50,824 bases of DNA from the NCBI GenBank assembly GCA_028824715.1, contig JAPPCV010000176.1, positions 1 to 50,824 of the forward strand, written 5' to 3'. This document shows, one piece after another, positions 33,099 through 41,930 of this stretch; positions within the stretch are counted from its first letter, which is position 1, and the number at the start of each line of letters is the position of its first letter. Both the position numbers and the translations under genes were made by a program. The notes beneath the pieces are model-generated. The model had not been told where the DNA came from, searched no databases, and saw only the letters and a list, made by a program, of their open reading frames with translations. The stretch is from Boseongicola sp. GTDB taxonomy: Bacteria > Pseudomonadota > Alphaproteobacteria > Rhodobacterales > Rhodobacteraceae.

Positions 33099-34076
33099 AT
33101 GAACGTCACTAGTCCGGAAATGGACACAGCTCCTGCTCATCTGGGTCACAGGCCGAGCCTTGACCGGCTGCGCGAGTTTCTCGAGGTGACACGCGCGGGC
33201 AGCATTTCCGAGGCCGCACGCAGGCTGGGCCTGCCGCGCGCAACGCTCAGCCGCCGCATTGCCTCGCTTGAGGCCGATCTGGGTGTCCGCCTGCTCTTGC
33301 GTCGAACGACCCGTCTCGCGCTGACACGCCCTGGCGAAGAGCTCCTCAAGCGAGCGCAACGCATCGTGGTCGACGCGGATGCTGCCTGGGAGGCCGTCCG
33401 GCGCCTGGACGACATTCCACGCGGCCTGCTGCGGGTTTCCGTCACGGGCCCGCACTTCCTGCGGCTGTTCACGAGCTTTCTGCGCGACTTCCCCGAGGTG
33501 ATCCTTGAAGTGCAGTCGACGACACGGCACGTGGACCTGCTTGCCGAAGGGGTCGATGTCGCGGTGCGAATCGGTCCAATCAGGGATCAGGACCTGATTG
33601 CAAGGCAGGTGTATTCCGACCGGCTGATAGTGGTTGCATCGCCGGAGTATCTCGGCCGGGCCGGACGCCCTGTGCGGGCAATGGACCTGACAAGGCACGA
33701 TTGCATTGTCGGGTTCTCGGGGGAGTGGGCCCCCAGTGCAAGATGGCCCCGATGGAACGGAGGAACCGTCCCGGTTGCAGGCAGGTTTTCGGCGAACGAG
33801 ATCGAGCACATCCGGGACGCCGCGATCGAGGGGATAGGGTGCGCATTGATCGCTTCGGCAGTCGTGGCCGAGGACATCGGAAAGGGTCGCCTTGAGCCGA
33901 TCCTGGAAGATGAGGTCGGCGCCGACCTGCCGGTGAGCCTTGTCTACGCCGACCGCGAATTCATCGACCCGAAGGTGCGGGAGTTCGTGGACCGTGCAGC
34001 CAACGTGATTGCCAGCGAAATGCCACGGCCCCTTGGGTATTCGGCAACCGCCGGAACGACTCGCTCGACCCCTTGA
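33099..34076 (+). CDS. LysR-family regulator of the VOC-GST-MATE operon
   Basis: A 325-residue LysR-type regulator. The winged helix covers about residues 15-75 (SLDRLREFLEVTRAGSISEAARRLG, RATLSRRIASLE), then the effector domain with VDVAVRIG, VVASPEYL and GIGCALIAS, as in the CrgA/DsdC-like group. The ATG at 33099 is preferred; an ATG at 33120 is possible. The divergent layout with only 46 bases between starts makes it the probable regulator of the detoxification operon. A 405-base region without a gene follows up to the GntR start; its only notable element is the palindrome at 34439. Confidence 0.9.
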   Translation: MNVTSPEMDTAPAHLGHRPSLDRLREFLEVTRAGSISEAARRLGLPRATLSRRIASLEADLGVRLLLRRTTRLALTRPGEELLKRAQRIVVDADAAWEAVRRLDDIPRGLLRVSVTGPHFLRLFTSFLRDFPEVILEVQSTTRHVDLLAEGVDVAVRIGPIRDQDLIARQVYSDRLIVVASPEYLGRAGRPVRAMDLTRHDCIVGFSGEWAPSARWPRWNGGTVPVAGRFSANEIEHIRDAAIEGIGCALIASAVVAEDIGKGRLEPILEDEVGADLPVSLVYADREFIDPKVREFVDRAANVIASEMPRPLGYSATAGTTRSTP

Positions 34077-34438
34077 CGAAGTGACTGAAACGATGCCGCG
34101 CAGGCCTCGGCTTGGCAAGTCGGCCGCGCCGCGACAGCGGACCCGAGTCGTTCGGGAGGGCACGATTGGCCGAGGTCCAGGACATGCCGGAAAACCCTGA
34201 CAGACCGGCTGGAGCTTCTCGGGCCGGCCCTTGCGGCGCCTCCCCCCGACCACGGCAACTGCACGGATACGGGCTCGCGCCTCGCCACGGGCGGCGCCTT
34301 GGCGGCGGGCCGCCGCGACCGCGGCCAGGACCGGTCGCGTCAAGGTTGTCGAAGCCGTGCGCATGAAGGATGGACGGAGAGCCTGCCCACTGTCCGGCCG
34401 CGCATTTCCGGTGTTGCAGGCGAGAAAGTGCTGGCGTA

Positions 34439-34448
34439 TGGTATACCA
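34439..34448. promoter_or_regulatory. Palindrome TGGTATACCA, probable GntR/FCD operator
   Basis: A perfect ten-base palindrome 33 bases before the GntR start. It matches the TGGT-n-ACCA type of site used by FCD-subfamily GntR regulators. Since gntR, oxc and probably frc form one operon, binding here would control the whole oxalate cluster. Confidence 0.65.
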
Positions 34449-34481
34449 CAGACTAAGACGCAACCTGGGGGACGGAACGAA

Positions 34482-35201
34482 ATGGCCGGCAGATTGCCGC
34501 TGAAGCCGATCGCGACGAACTTCACTCTGAAGGATCACATCTACGAAACGCTTCGGGATGCGATCACGAAGATGAACATCTACGCCGAAGGTGCCGACCT
34601 GCGCCTGGACGAGCGTTCCGTCGCGGAACAGCTCGGCATTTCGCGGACCCCGCTTCGCGAAGCCCTGGCCCGTCTCGAAAAGGACGGCCTCGTCAGCATC
34701 GCGCCACGAAAGGGTGTCTTTGTCGTGCGCAAGTCGCTGACCGAGATCCTGGAAATGATCGTTGCATGGGCAGCGCTCGAGGCGATGGCAGCGCGGCTGG
34801 CCGCAACCGACGCCAGCGACGGAGAGATCAAGCAGTTGCGCAAGCACGCAATGCGACATTCCGAAAGTTCGGCACGCGCCGACCTTGGCGAGTATTCTGA
34901 CGCCAACATCCGGTTTCACCAGATGATCCTGAAAATGTCCGGATGCAGGCTGCTTGCCGACATGGCCGAAGGCCTCTTTGTCCACATGCACGCGATCCGG
35001 CGTCGTGCGCTTGGCGAGGATGACCGTGCAAGCCGGTCGGTGGTTGACCACATGTCCATCATCGAGGCGCTCGAGGCGCGTGACCCAGATCTCGCGGAGA
35101 GGCTCGTGCGCGAACATACGATGCGCCTTCACGACCATGTCGCCCGCACCTGGGCGCGCCTGGAACCCGTTGCCGAGTCAGGCAGCCAACCTGGAGCATG
35201 A
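34482..35201 (+). CDS. GntR-family (FCD) transcriptional regulator
   Basis: A 239-residue regulator. The N-terminal winged helix includes HIYETLRDAIT, LDERSVAEQLGISRTPLREALARLEKDGLV and RKGVFVVR. The C-terminal all-helical FCD domain (about 90-225) has DANIRFHQMI and HMSIIEALEARDPDLAERLVREH with the metal-binding His residues of the class. GGGGGACGGAACGA precedes the ATG. Its stop overlaps the oxc start (ATGA), so regulator and enzyme are translationally coupled. The ligand is probably oxalate or a CoA ester derived from it. Confidence 0.92.
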   Translation: MAGRLPLKPIATNFTLKDHIYETLRDAITKMNIYAEGADLRLDERSVAEQLGISRTPLREALARLEKDGLVSIAPRKGVFVVRKSLTEILEMIVAWAALEAMAARLAATDASDGEIKQLRKHAMRHSESSARADLGEYSDANIRFHQMILKMSGCRLLADMAEGLFVHMHAIRRRALGEDDRASRSVVDHMSIIEALEARDPDLAERLVREHTMRLHDHVARTWARLEPVAESGSQPGA

Positions 35202-36928
35202 CGGATATGGACGGATCGGACTCGAAGACGGAAGTCTCGCACGAGCTCACGGACGGCTTCCACCTGATCATCGACGCGCTCAAGCTGAACGGAATCAACA
35301 ACGTCTACCATGTCCCCGGCATCCCGGTGACGGATCTCGGCCGAATGATGCAGGCCGAAGGCATGCGGGTCATTTCGTTCCGGCATGAGTCGAATGCCGG
35401 CAACGCCGCGGCGACCGCGGGGTACCTGACCCGGAAGCCGGGCGTGTGCCTCACCGTGTCGGCGCCGGGATTCCTGAACGGCCTCGTCAGTCTTGCCCAT
35501 GCGACCACGAACTGCTGGCCGATGATCCTGATCTCTGGAAGTTCCGAGCGCGAAATCGTGGATCTCCAGAAAGGCGACTACGAAGAGATGGACCAGCTCG
35601 CCGTCGCGAAACCTCTGTGCAAGGCCGCCTACCGCATCCTCCACGCCGAAGATATCGGTGTTGGAATCGCGCGTGCCATACGTGCTGCCGTTTCAGGCCG
35701 GCCAGGCGGCGTCTATCTCGACATCCCCGCGAGCCTGCTCGGACAGGTCATCGACGCGAAGACAGGAGCGCAGAGCCTGATCAAGGTCATCGACCCAAGC
35801 CCGGCGCAGATCCCTGCGCCGCACGCCGTCGACCGGGCGCTTGACGTTCTCAAGGGTGCAAGAAAGCCGTTGCTCATCCTCGGCAAGGGCGCGGCCTATG
35901 CCCAATGCGACGCGATCGTGCGGCAGTTCGTCGAAAGGACTGGCGCTCCCTACATCGCGATGTCCATGGCCAAGGGCCTTCTTCCGGACGATCATCCGCA
36001 ATATGCCGGCGCTGCCCGAAGCCTTGTCCTGAAGGAAAGCGACTGCGTCATGCTGATCGGCGCGCGCCTCAACTGGCTGCTGGGCCATGGACAGGGAAAG
36101 CAGTGGGGCGAGCGATTCACCAAGAAGTTCATTCACGTCGACATCGACCCGAAGGAGATGGATTCGAACCAGCCAATCAGCGCTCCGTTGGTCGGCGACA
36201 TCGAAAGCACGCTTTCCTTGTTGCTGGCAAGAATGGACCAGTGGGCGCCCCCGCCCACGGACTGGACCGAGGCGGTCAACGCCAAACGCGCCGCCAATGT
36301 CGAGCGGATGGCCCCCAGGCTTGCCAACAACAACGTGCCAATGGACTTCCACGGCGCGCTGGGTCGGCTGAAGAGGGTATTCGCCGATCATCCGGATGCA
36401 ATTCTTGTCAACGAGGGCGCCAACACGCTCGACTTCGCGCGGTCGATCATCGACATGTCCAGGCCGCGCAAGAGGCTTGATGTCGGCACCTGGGGCGTGA
36501 TGGGCATCGGCATGGGCACGGCGATTGCCGCTGCGGTCGAGACCGGTCACCCGATCGTGGCGGTCGAAGGCGATTCCGCCTTCGGGTTCAGCGGCATGGA
36601 AGTGGAAACCATATGCCGTTACGGCCTGCCTGTCTGCGTCGTGGTCTTCAACAATTCCGGGATCTACCGGGGAACTGATGCCGATCCCACGGGTCGCGAC
36701 CCCGGCACCACCGTGTTCGTGCGGGAGTCCAGGTACGACCTCATGATGCAGGCGTTCGGGGGCGAAGGAGTCACCGCACGCAGTCCGGACGACCTGGAGC
36801 GCGCCGTGCGCGATGCCATCGCCAGCGGCAAGCCAACCCTCGTCAATGCCATCATCGATCCCGAGGCCGGCACCGAATCCGGCCGCATCGGAAACCTGAA
36901 CCCGCAGAGCGCAGTGCAACGGAAGTGA
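35198..36928 (+). CDS. oxc: Oxalyl-CoA decarboxylase
   Basis: A 576-residue thiamine-diphosphate enzyme converting oxalyl-CoA to formyl-CoA and CO2. The N-terminus [17 protein letters not shown] and [10 protein letters not shown] is characteristic. The TPP-activating Glu is in FRHESNAG (Glu64). The ThDP-Mg motif runs from [11 protein letters not shown] to NNSGIYRG near the C-terminus. RLNWLLGHG and GARLNW in the middle domain are typical of Oxc and its close 2-hydroxyacyl-CoA lyase relatives. Since a formyl-CoA transferase follows, Oxc is favoured over a lyase. Confidence 0.9.
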   Translation: MTDMDGSDSKTEVSHELTDGFHLIIDALKLNGINNVYHVPGIPVTDLGRMMQAEGMRVISFRHESNAGNAAATAGYLTRKPGVCLTVSAPGFLNGLVSLAHATTNCWPMILISGSSEREIVDLQKGDYEEMDQLAVAKPLCKAAYRILHAEDIGVGIARAIRAAVSGRPGGVYLDIPASLLGQVIDAKTGAQSLIKVIDPSPAQIPAPHAVDRALDVLKGARKPLLILGKGAAYAQCDAIVRQFVERTGAPYIAMSMAKGLLPDDHPQYAGAARSLVLKESDCVMLIGARLNWLLGHGQGKQWGERFTKKFIHVDIDPKEMDSNQPISAPLVGDIESTLSLLLARMDQWAPPPTDWTEAVNAKRAANVERMAPRLANNNVPMDFHGALGRLKRVFADHPDAILVNEGANTLDFARSIIDMSRPRKRLDVGTWGVMGIGMGTAIAAAVETGHPIVAVEGDSAFGFSGMEVETICRYGLPVCVVVFNNSGIYRGTDADPTGRDPGTTVFVRESRYDLMMQAFGGEGVTARSPDDLERAVRDAIASGKPTLVNAIIDPEAGTESGRIGNLNPQSAVQRK

Positions 36929-36996
36929 CATCACCCCCTGGCTGCTCCAGGCGTCGCCGAACGCGGGCAACCCGGGACACAAAGAGAGATGAGAAG

Positions 36997-38271
36997 ATGA
37001 AGGCACTCGAAGGAATAAAGGTCCTGGACTTCACCCATGTCCAGTCCGGCCCGACCTGCACCCAGCTCCTTGCATGGTTCGGGGCGGACGTGATCAAGGT
37101 CGAGCGTCCGGGTGTGGGCGACGCGACCCGAAAGCAGCTTGTGGACGTGCCCGGAGCCGACAGCCTGTATTTCACGATGCTCAATCACAACAAGCGTTCG
37201 ATCGAACTCAACTCGAAGAACGAGACCGGCAAGGAGGTCCTGACCCGCCTGATCGAGATCTGTGACGTGATGGTCGAGAACTTTGCGCCCGGGGCGCTTG
37301 ACCGCATGGGCTTTTCCTGGGAGCGAATCCAGGAAATCAACCCGCGCATCATCCTCGCATCGATCAAGGGATTTGGCCCCGGCAAGTACGAGGACTGCAA
37401 GGTCTACGAGAACGTGGCCCAATGCGCCGGCGGTTCGGCATCGACCACGGGATTCCACGACGGCCCGCCCCTCGTGACCGGTGCCCAGGTGGGCGACAGC
37501 GGAACGGGCCTGCATCTTTGCCTTGGCATCGTGACCGCACTCTACCAGCGCGAAAGTTCGGGACGCGGCCAGAAGGTCTCGGCGGCGATGCAGGACGGTG
37601 TCCTGAACCTTGCGCGGGTCAAGCTGCGCGACCAGCAAAGGCTCGCCCGAGGGCCGCTCACGGAATACAGCCAGCATGGCGAGGGCATTCCGTTCGGCGA
37701 GGCCACGCCGCGTGCCGGGAACGATTCCGGCGGCGGCCAGCCAGGGCGCATCCTGAAGTGCAGGGGATGGGAAACCGATCCCAACGCGTACACGTATTTC
37801 ATCACCCAGGCTGCAGCCTGGACACAGGTCTGCGAAGTCATCGGCGAACCTGAATGGAAGACGAAGGAGGGTTATGCGACCCCGCCGGAAAGGCTCGACA
37901 AGCTCAACGAGATTTTCGAGCGGATCGAGCAGTGGACCATGACCAAGACAAAGTTCGAGGTGATGGAAATCTGCAATCCGCGCAACATCCCCGTCGGACC
38001 GATCCTGTCGATGAAGGAACTGATGGAGGACGAGGGCCTTCGCGAGACCGGTACCATCGTCGATGTCGAGCATCCGGAACGGGGAACGTACGTGTCGGTC
38101 GGCTGCCCGATAAAGCTGTCCGACAGCCCCGTGGACGTGATCCGCTCGCCGCTGCTCGGAGAACACACCCAAGAGGTCCTGGCCGGAGACCTTGGCTACC
38201 GAGGCGACGACCTGATGCGCGTGCTCGAAAGCGGCGCCGTGGGAGACGTGAACAAGGAGGCGGCCGAATGA
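36997..38271 (+). CDS. frc: Formyl-CoA:oxalate CoA-transferase
   Basis: A 424-residue family III CoA-transferase that moves CoA from formyl-CoA to oxalate, regenerating oxalyl-CoA for Oxc. [33 protein letters not shown] opens the fold; the catalytic Asp is in the GDSGTG motif (Asp167, equivalent to Asp169 of Oxalobacter Frc); [19 protein letters not shown] is near diagnostic of Frc. Length is normal. The ATG follows a GAGAG-rich leader. The 68-base gap after oxc includes a short CCTGG/CCAGG hairpin without T-run. Confidence 0.92.
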   Translation: MKALEGIKVLDFTHVQSGPTCTQLLAWFGADVIKVERPGVGDATRKQLVDVPGADSLYFTMLNHNKRSIELNSKNETGKEVLTRLIEICDVMVENFAPGALDRMGFSWERIQEINPRIILASIKGFGPGKYEDCKVYENVAQCAGGSASTTGFHDGPPLVTGAQVGDSGTGLHLCLGIVTALYQRESSGRGQKVSAAMQDGVLNLARVKLRDQQRLARGPLTEYSQHGEGIPFGEATPRAGNDSGGGQPGRILKCRGWETDPNAYTYFITQAAAWTQVCEVIGEPEWKTKEGYATPPERLDKLNEIFERIEQWTMTKTKFEVMEICNPRNIPVGPILSMKELMEDEGLRETGTIVDVEHPERGTYVSVGCPIKLSDSPVDVIRSPLLGEHTQEVLAGDLGYRGDDLMRVLESGAVGDVNKEAAE

Positions 38272-38320
38272 CTGCCGAAGCTGCATTCCTGTCTGCCGTC
38301 AATAATGGATGGAGAACGGC

Positions 38321-39238
38321 ATGAGAGTGATCGTCATGGGCCAGCAGGCGTTCGGGAAGGACTGCCTCGCCCGCATTCTCGATGAAGGCCATGACGAGGT
38401 TGTCGCGGTCTATTGCGAACCCGACCGCGATGGAAGGCCGGTCGACCCGATCAAGGAGTTTGCCCTGGAGAAGTCGCTCCCTGTGCTGCAGCCCGGAGAC
38501 TTCAATGACGAGGCGACGCTGGAAGAGCTCGCGAGTCTCAACGCCGACCTCATGATCATGGCGTTCGTGAACATCTTCGTGCCGGAGGCGGCACGCGACA
38601 CGCCCAGGCTCGGTTCCATCTGCTTTCATCCGTCGCTGCTTCCGCTGCATCGCGGACCATCGGCGGTCAACTGGCCAATAATCAAGGGGGCCACCAAGTC
38701 CGGTTACAGCTGGTTCTACCCGACGGACGGGCTCGACGAAGGCGACTGCCTCATGCAGTGGGAGTGCGAGGTTGGCCCCGATGACACGGTCATCGACCTG
38801 TACTTCAAGAAGATCTACCCGCCTGCCGTAGAGAGCGTCATCAAGGTCTGCGACTTGTTCCGAACCGGCCGTCCGCCCCGCATCGTGCCGAACGAGACGG
38901 AAGCGACATATGAGCGGCGCTGCACGAAGAGGCACAGCCGCATCGATTGGAACAAGCCCGTCGAACAGGTCTACAACCTCATCCGCGGCACCAACCCTGC
39001 ACCTGGTGCCTGGACGATCCACAACGGACAGGAACTCGGGATCTTTGACTGCGCTCGCGCCGAAGGTGACGGAATCTCGTCGCGCGTGATGGACGTCAAT
39101 GACGAAGGAATCACCGTTCAGTGCGTCGGCGGGCGGATCCAGATCAAGCGTGTCCGGCCGTCGGGGGCCGGCAAGATTCCGGCTGCCGAATGGGCAACTG
39201 AGGCCGGCATCTCGAAGGGTGACGTGCTGGGGGAGTAG
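38321..39238 (+). CDS. Formyltransferase (10-formyl-THF hydrolase / Fmt-like)
   Basis: A 305-residue protein resembling the N-terminal hydrolase domain of 10-formyltetrahydrofolate dehydrogenase and the Fmt family. The active-site stretch is CFHPSLLPLHRGPSAVNW with catalytic His103, and DGLDEGD with Asp139. The usual Asn before the His is replaced by Cys, giving C-F-H. The C-terminal domain has INW-like RIDWNKPVEQVYNLIRGTNPAPGAW, as in 10-formyl-THF dehydrogenase. It follows oxc-frc by 50 bases. A role moving the formyl group between formyl-CoA and tetrahydrofolate is an attractive inference, but not shown. GGATGGAG precedes the ATG. Confidence 0.82.
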   Translation: MRVIVMGQQAFGKDCLARILDEGHDEVVAVYCEPDRDGRPVDPIKEFALEKSLPVLQPGDFNDEATLEELASLNADLMIMAFVNIFVPEAARDTPRLGSICFHPSLLPLHRGPSAVNWPIIKGATKSGYSWFYPTDGLDEGDCLMQWECEVGPDDTVIDLYFKKIYPPAVESVIKVCDLFRTGRPPRIVPNETEATYERRCTKRHSRIDWNKPVEQVYNLIRGTNPAPGAWTIHNGQELGIFDCARAEGDGISSRVMDVNDEGITVQCVGGRIQIKRVRPSGAGKIPAAEWATEAGISKGDVLGE

Positions 39239-39287
39239 CCGTGGGACTGGCGGAACAAGACACGACCGGTATCGGAGGCCGAACCTA

Positions 39288-40151
39288 GTGCGGGAATGCG
39301 CGATGCATACGATCATGCTGCCGGTTCGCGGCGACGGAAAGGGCAGGAACGTCCTCGCCCATGCCACCGTCCTAGCCAAGCGTTTCGGGGCGCATGTCCG
39401 GATCGTGCACTGCCATCCCACGCCGGATGACATGATGCCGTATGGCGTGGTACTGCCCAGCGTGCTGAGAAAGCAGATCGAGGAGGCTGCCGACCGGAAC
39501 GCCGACGTCACGCGAGCGCGGCTCACGACCGAGTTCCAAAAGCTTGCAGAGGAACTCGGGCTGAAAGACGCGGAACCGCAGCCGGGAACAATGACTGCCC
39601 AGTTCATCGAGTACGAGGGCAAGCAGGTCGACGCGGTCCGTCGCTACGGACGTGTTGCCGACCTCATCTGCGTACCGCAGCCCGAAGGTGCGAGGCTTGG
39701 GGAAAACACCTTGAAGTCAGCGCTGTTTTCGTCGGGTCGACCGGTCATGATGTGCCCGGATACGGATCCGGCCAACGATCGCCTTGGAACCCACGTCGCA
39801 ATTGCATGGAACGGCTCGATCGAGGCTTCCCGCGCGGTAGGGCTGGCAATGCCGATCATCGCAAGCGCCGAATCCGTCACGATCATATCGTCCGGCTCCA
39901 TTGACCATCCGGCAAGCGCCGAAGAGCTTCGGCGTTATCTCGAATCCAAGGGCATACCCTCGGCGATCCGGCTTTTCGAGGCCCGTGGATCCGTAGTCGG
40001 CGGCCAGCTGCTCACGGAATCCCGGTCCGCTGAAGCCGACATGCTGGTCATGGGCGCCTATCACGAAAGCTATGAGCGCGAATCGATCTTTGGCGGCAAC
40101 AGCCAAGTGGTCGTCGCGGAAGCGGATTTACCAGTGGTTTTGGTTCATTGA
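39288..40151 (+). CDS. Universal stress protein, tandem UspA-like
   Basis: A 287-residue protein with two UspA-type halves: the first begins HTIMLPVRGDGKGRNVLAHA, the second HVAIAWNGSIEASRAVGLA and ends ADMLVMGAYHESYERESIFGGNSQ with an incomplete ATP-binding G-motif. GGAGG lies 9 bases before the GTG at 39288, favouring it over the ATG at 39303. It lies between the oxalate genes and tctC in the same orientation, so it may share their operon. Function in the pathway is unknown. Confidence 0.82.
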   Translation: MRECAMHTIMLPVRGDGKGRNVLAHATVLAKRFGAHVRIVHCHPTPDDMMPYGVVLPSVLRKQIEEAADRNADVTRARLTTEFQKLAEELGLKDAEPQPGTMTAQFIEYEGKQVDAVRRYGRVADLICVPQPEGARLGENTLKSALFSSGRPVMMCPDTDPANDRLGTHVAIAWNGSIEASRAVGLAMPIIASAESVTIISSGSIDHPASAEELRRYLESKGIPSAIRLFEARGSVVGGQLLTESRSAEADMLVMGAYHESYERESIFGGNSQVVVAEADLPVVLVH

Positions 40152-40273
40152 GGCAAATGATGCAGGAAATCGATCGAGATCATCGCTCCTTGCTGCGACC
40201 GGACAGTCGGCAAAGACCGGCGTTCGGAGCGACAAGGGAAATCAAGTCATGGAAAACCCAATGGAGGAATACC

Positions 40274-41257
40274 ATGAAGTACCTGAAGACCCTAATGGCA
40301 AGCGCACTTGCGGTTGTCGTATCCGCGCCAGTCGCACTGGCGGACTGGCAACCCCGCAAGCCGGTGGAATTCATCATCATGGCGGGAACCGGAGGCGGCG
40401 CCGACCAGATCGCGCGTCTGCTTCAGGGCTTGATCGAACAGAAGGGCCTCAGCTCGCGCCCGTTCATTCCGATCAACAAGCCCGGCGGCTCCGGCGCCGA
40501 AGCCCTGCGCTACATGCAGGACAAGGCCGGAGACGATCACACCGTGATGATGACGCTGAACAGTTTCTACACCACCCCGATCATTCAAGAGGATCTCGGA
40601 GTTGACGTGACCAAGTTCACGCCCATCGGATTGATGGCGATGGACACGTTCCTGCTCTGGGTTCACACTGACCGCGAAGACATCACCGACCTCGACTCCT
40701 ATGTCGACGCGGTGAAAGGTGCGGGGCTGGACTGGAAGGTCGGCGGCACGGGCTCCGGCCAGGAAGACAGCGTCCTGACGGCAATGATGGAGGCAGCCTT
40801 CGACTACGAGGTGACCTACATTCCGTTCCCGGGCGGTGGCACGGTCGCCAAGAACCTGATCGGCAAGCAGATCGACTCGACGGTCAACAACCCCTCCGAG
40901 CAGCTTGCCTTCTACGAGGCCGGCGACTCGAAGCCGCTAGTGCAGTTCACCGGCGAGCGGATGGCCGCGTTCCCGGACGTTCCAACCGCAAAGGAACTCG
41001 ATGTGAACATCGAGTACTACATGCAGCGTTCGGTCAATGGCCCTCCGGGCATGTCGGCCGAAGCGGTGGAATTCTACACGAACCTTTTCCAGACGCTGTT
41101 TGACAGCGCGGAATGGCAGGAATTCTGCGTCTCTGACGGCCTGACCTGCGACGGCATGCTCAAGGGTGACGATCTGGCCGCCTTTCACGCCAACCAGGTC
41201 GAAGCGCACAAGGAGCTGATCGCCCAGGTCGGCGCCGGCGCGATCACCGGCGAATAA
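40274..41257 (+). CDS. tctC: Tripartite tricarboxylate transporter binding protein TctC
   Basis: A 327-residue periplasmic binding protein of the Bug/TctC family. A Sec signal (KYLKTLMASALAVVVSAPVALA) precedes the mature start ADWQPRKPVEFIIMAGTGGGADQIARLL, and NKPGGSGAEAL is the ligand-loop hallmark. GGAGG lies 6 bases upstream of the ATG. TctB and TctA follow. A carboxylate ligand is expected; because the oxalate genes precede it, oxalate or a related dicarboxylate is plausible. Two Cys near the C-terminus (CVSDGLTC) could form a disulfide. Confidence 0.92.
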   Translation: MKYLKTLMASALAVVVSAPVALADWQPRKPVEFIIMAGTGGGADQIARLLQGLIEQKGLSSRPFIPINKPGGSGAEALRYMQDKAGDDHTVMMTLNSFYTTPIIQEDLGVDVTKFTPIGLMAMDTFLLWVHTDREDITDLDSYVDAVKGAGLDWKVGGTGSGQEDSVLTAMMEAAFDYEVTYIPFPGGGTVAKNLIGKQIDSTVNNPSEQLAFYEAGDSKPLVQFTGERMAAFPDVPTAKELDVNIEYYMQRSVNGPPGMSAEAVEFYTNLFQTLFDSAEWQEFCVSDGLTCDGMLKGDDLAAFHANQVEAHKELIAQVGAGAITGE

Positions 41258-41268
41258 GCAAGACAGCT

Positions 41269-41291
41269 CCGGGCCGGCAGCCCCGGCCCGG
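41269..41291 (+). other. Strong GC hairpin after tctC
   Basis: Nine-base perfect stems CCGGGCCGG and CCGGCCCGG around a five-base loop, 11 bases after the tctC stop. No T-run follows. It likely stabilises the tctC message against 3' decay and lowers tctBA expression, giving excess binding protein. This parallels the hairpin at 13920 after the other binding-protein gene. Confidence 0.6.
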
Positions 41292-41380
41292 GGCCCTACA
41301 CATTGGCAGGAAAGCCGGGAACCTGGGTTCTCGCGCCGAGCGGGTAGCGTCTGGATCGCGGGCCCGCAGGGAGAGGCAAG

Positions 41381-41908
41381 ATGTCGACACGATCCGCCGA
41401 ACTTCTGATGGCTGTCGGGCTGCTTCTGTTGTCGCTCGGGCTGATGTGGACAGTCCTTGCGGACGACCTGCACATCGGCTGGGTCGAAGGCAGGGGCCCG
41501 GGTGCAGGCGTCTGGCCCTTTTGGCTGAGTGCTGGCATGGCGCTCGCATCGCTATGGACACTGGTCCGCTGGTTCCGGGGCAGGACCCCCGAAAGCCAGA
41601 ACAAGGCGCCCTATATCGACAGCCAGAGCCTCGGGCTCGTCCTGATCTCCTTTGTGGCACTTACGGTCATGCTCTTGCTCGTGCACGTTGTGGGGACCTA
41701 CATCGCCACAGCACTGTTCCTCGGATTCTACATGCGGTTCATCGGCAAGCATTCCTGGCGCACAACCGTGAGCACGTGCTTCGGCATGGTGCTTCTCATC
41801 TATTTTCTCTTCGAATGGCAGCTCACGAAATACCTGCCCAAGGGCGCAAAGATGTTCGAGGACGGATTTCTCTGGATCGACAATTTCCGCTGGCAGTACC
41901 TGATGTAG
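41381..41908 (+). CDS. tctB: Tripartite tricarboxylate transporter small permease TctB
   Basis: A 175-residue membrane protein with four hydrophobic segments, matching the TctB/DUF1468 family: an N-terminal helix (LLMAVGLLLLSLGLMW), GRGPGAGVWPFWLSAGMAL, a central pair, and a C-terminal FLFEWQLTKYLPKG ending. GGGAGAGG precedes the ATG. It pairs with TctA 22 bases downstream. Confidence 0.9.
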   Translation: MSTRSAELLMAVGLLLLSLGLMWTVLADDLHIGWVEGRGPGAGVWPFWLSAGMALASLWTLVRWFRGRTPESQNKAPYIDSQSLGLVLISFVALTVMLLLVHVVGTYIATALFLGFYMRFIGKHSWRTTVSTCFGMVLLIYFLFEWQLTKYLPKGAKMFEDGFLWIDNFRWQYLM

Positions 41909-41930
41909 GCCGGAGAGCTGGGAGCAGCAA

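Noticed and set aside
32841-35138. 765-codon minus-strand open frame opposite LysR and GntR
   Set aside because: It covers two genes with obvious helix-turn-helix domains on the plus strand and includes the intergenic region; no family motif.
36929-36960. Possible terminator between oxc and frc (CCTGG/CCAGG)
   Set aside because: Five-base stem without a T-run; too weak, and oxc and frc are expected to be co-transcribed.
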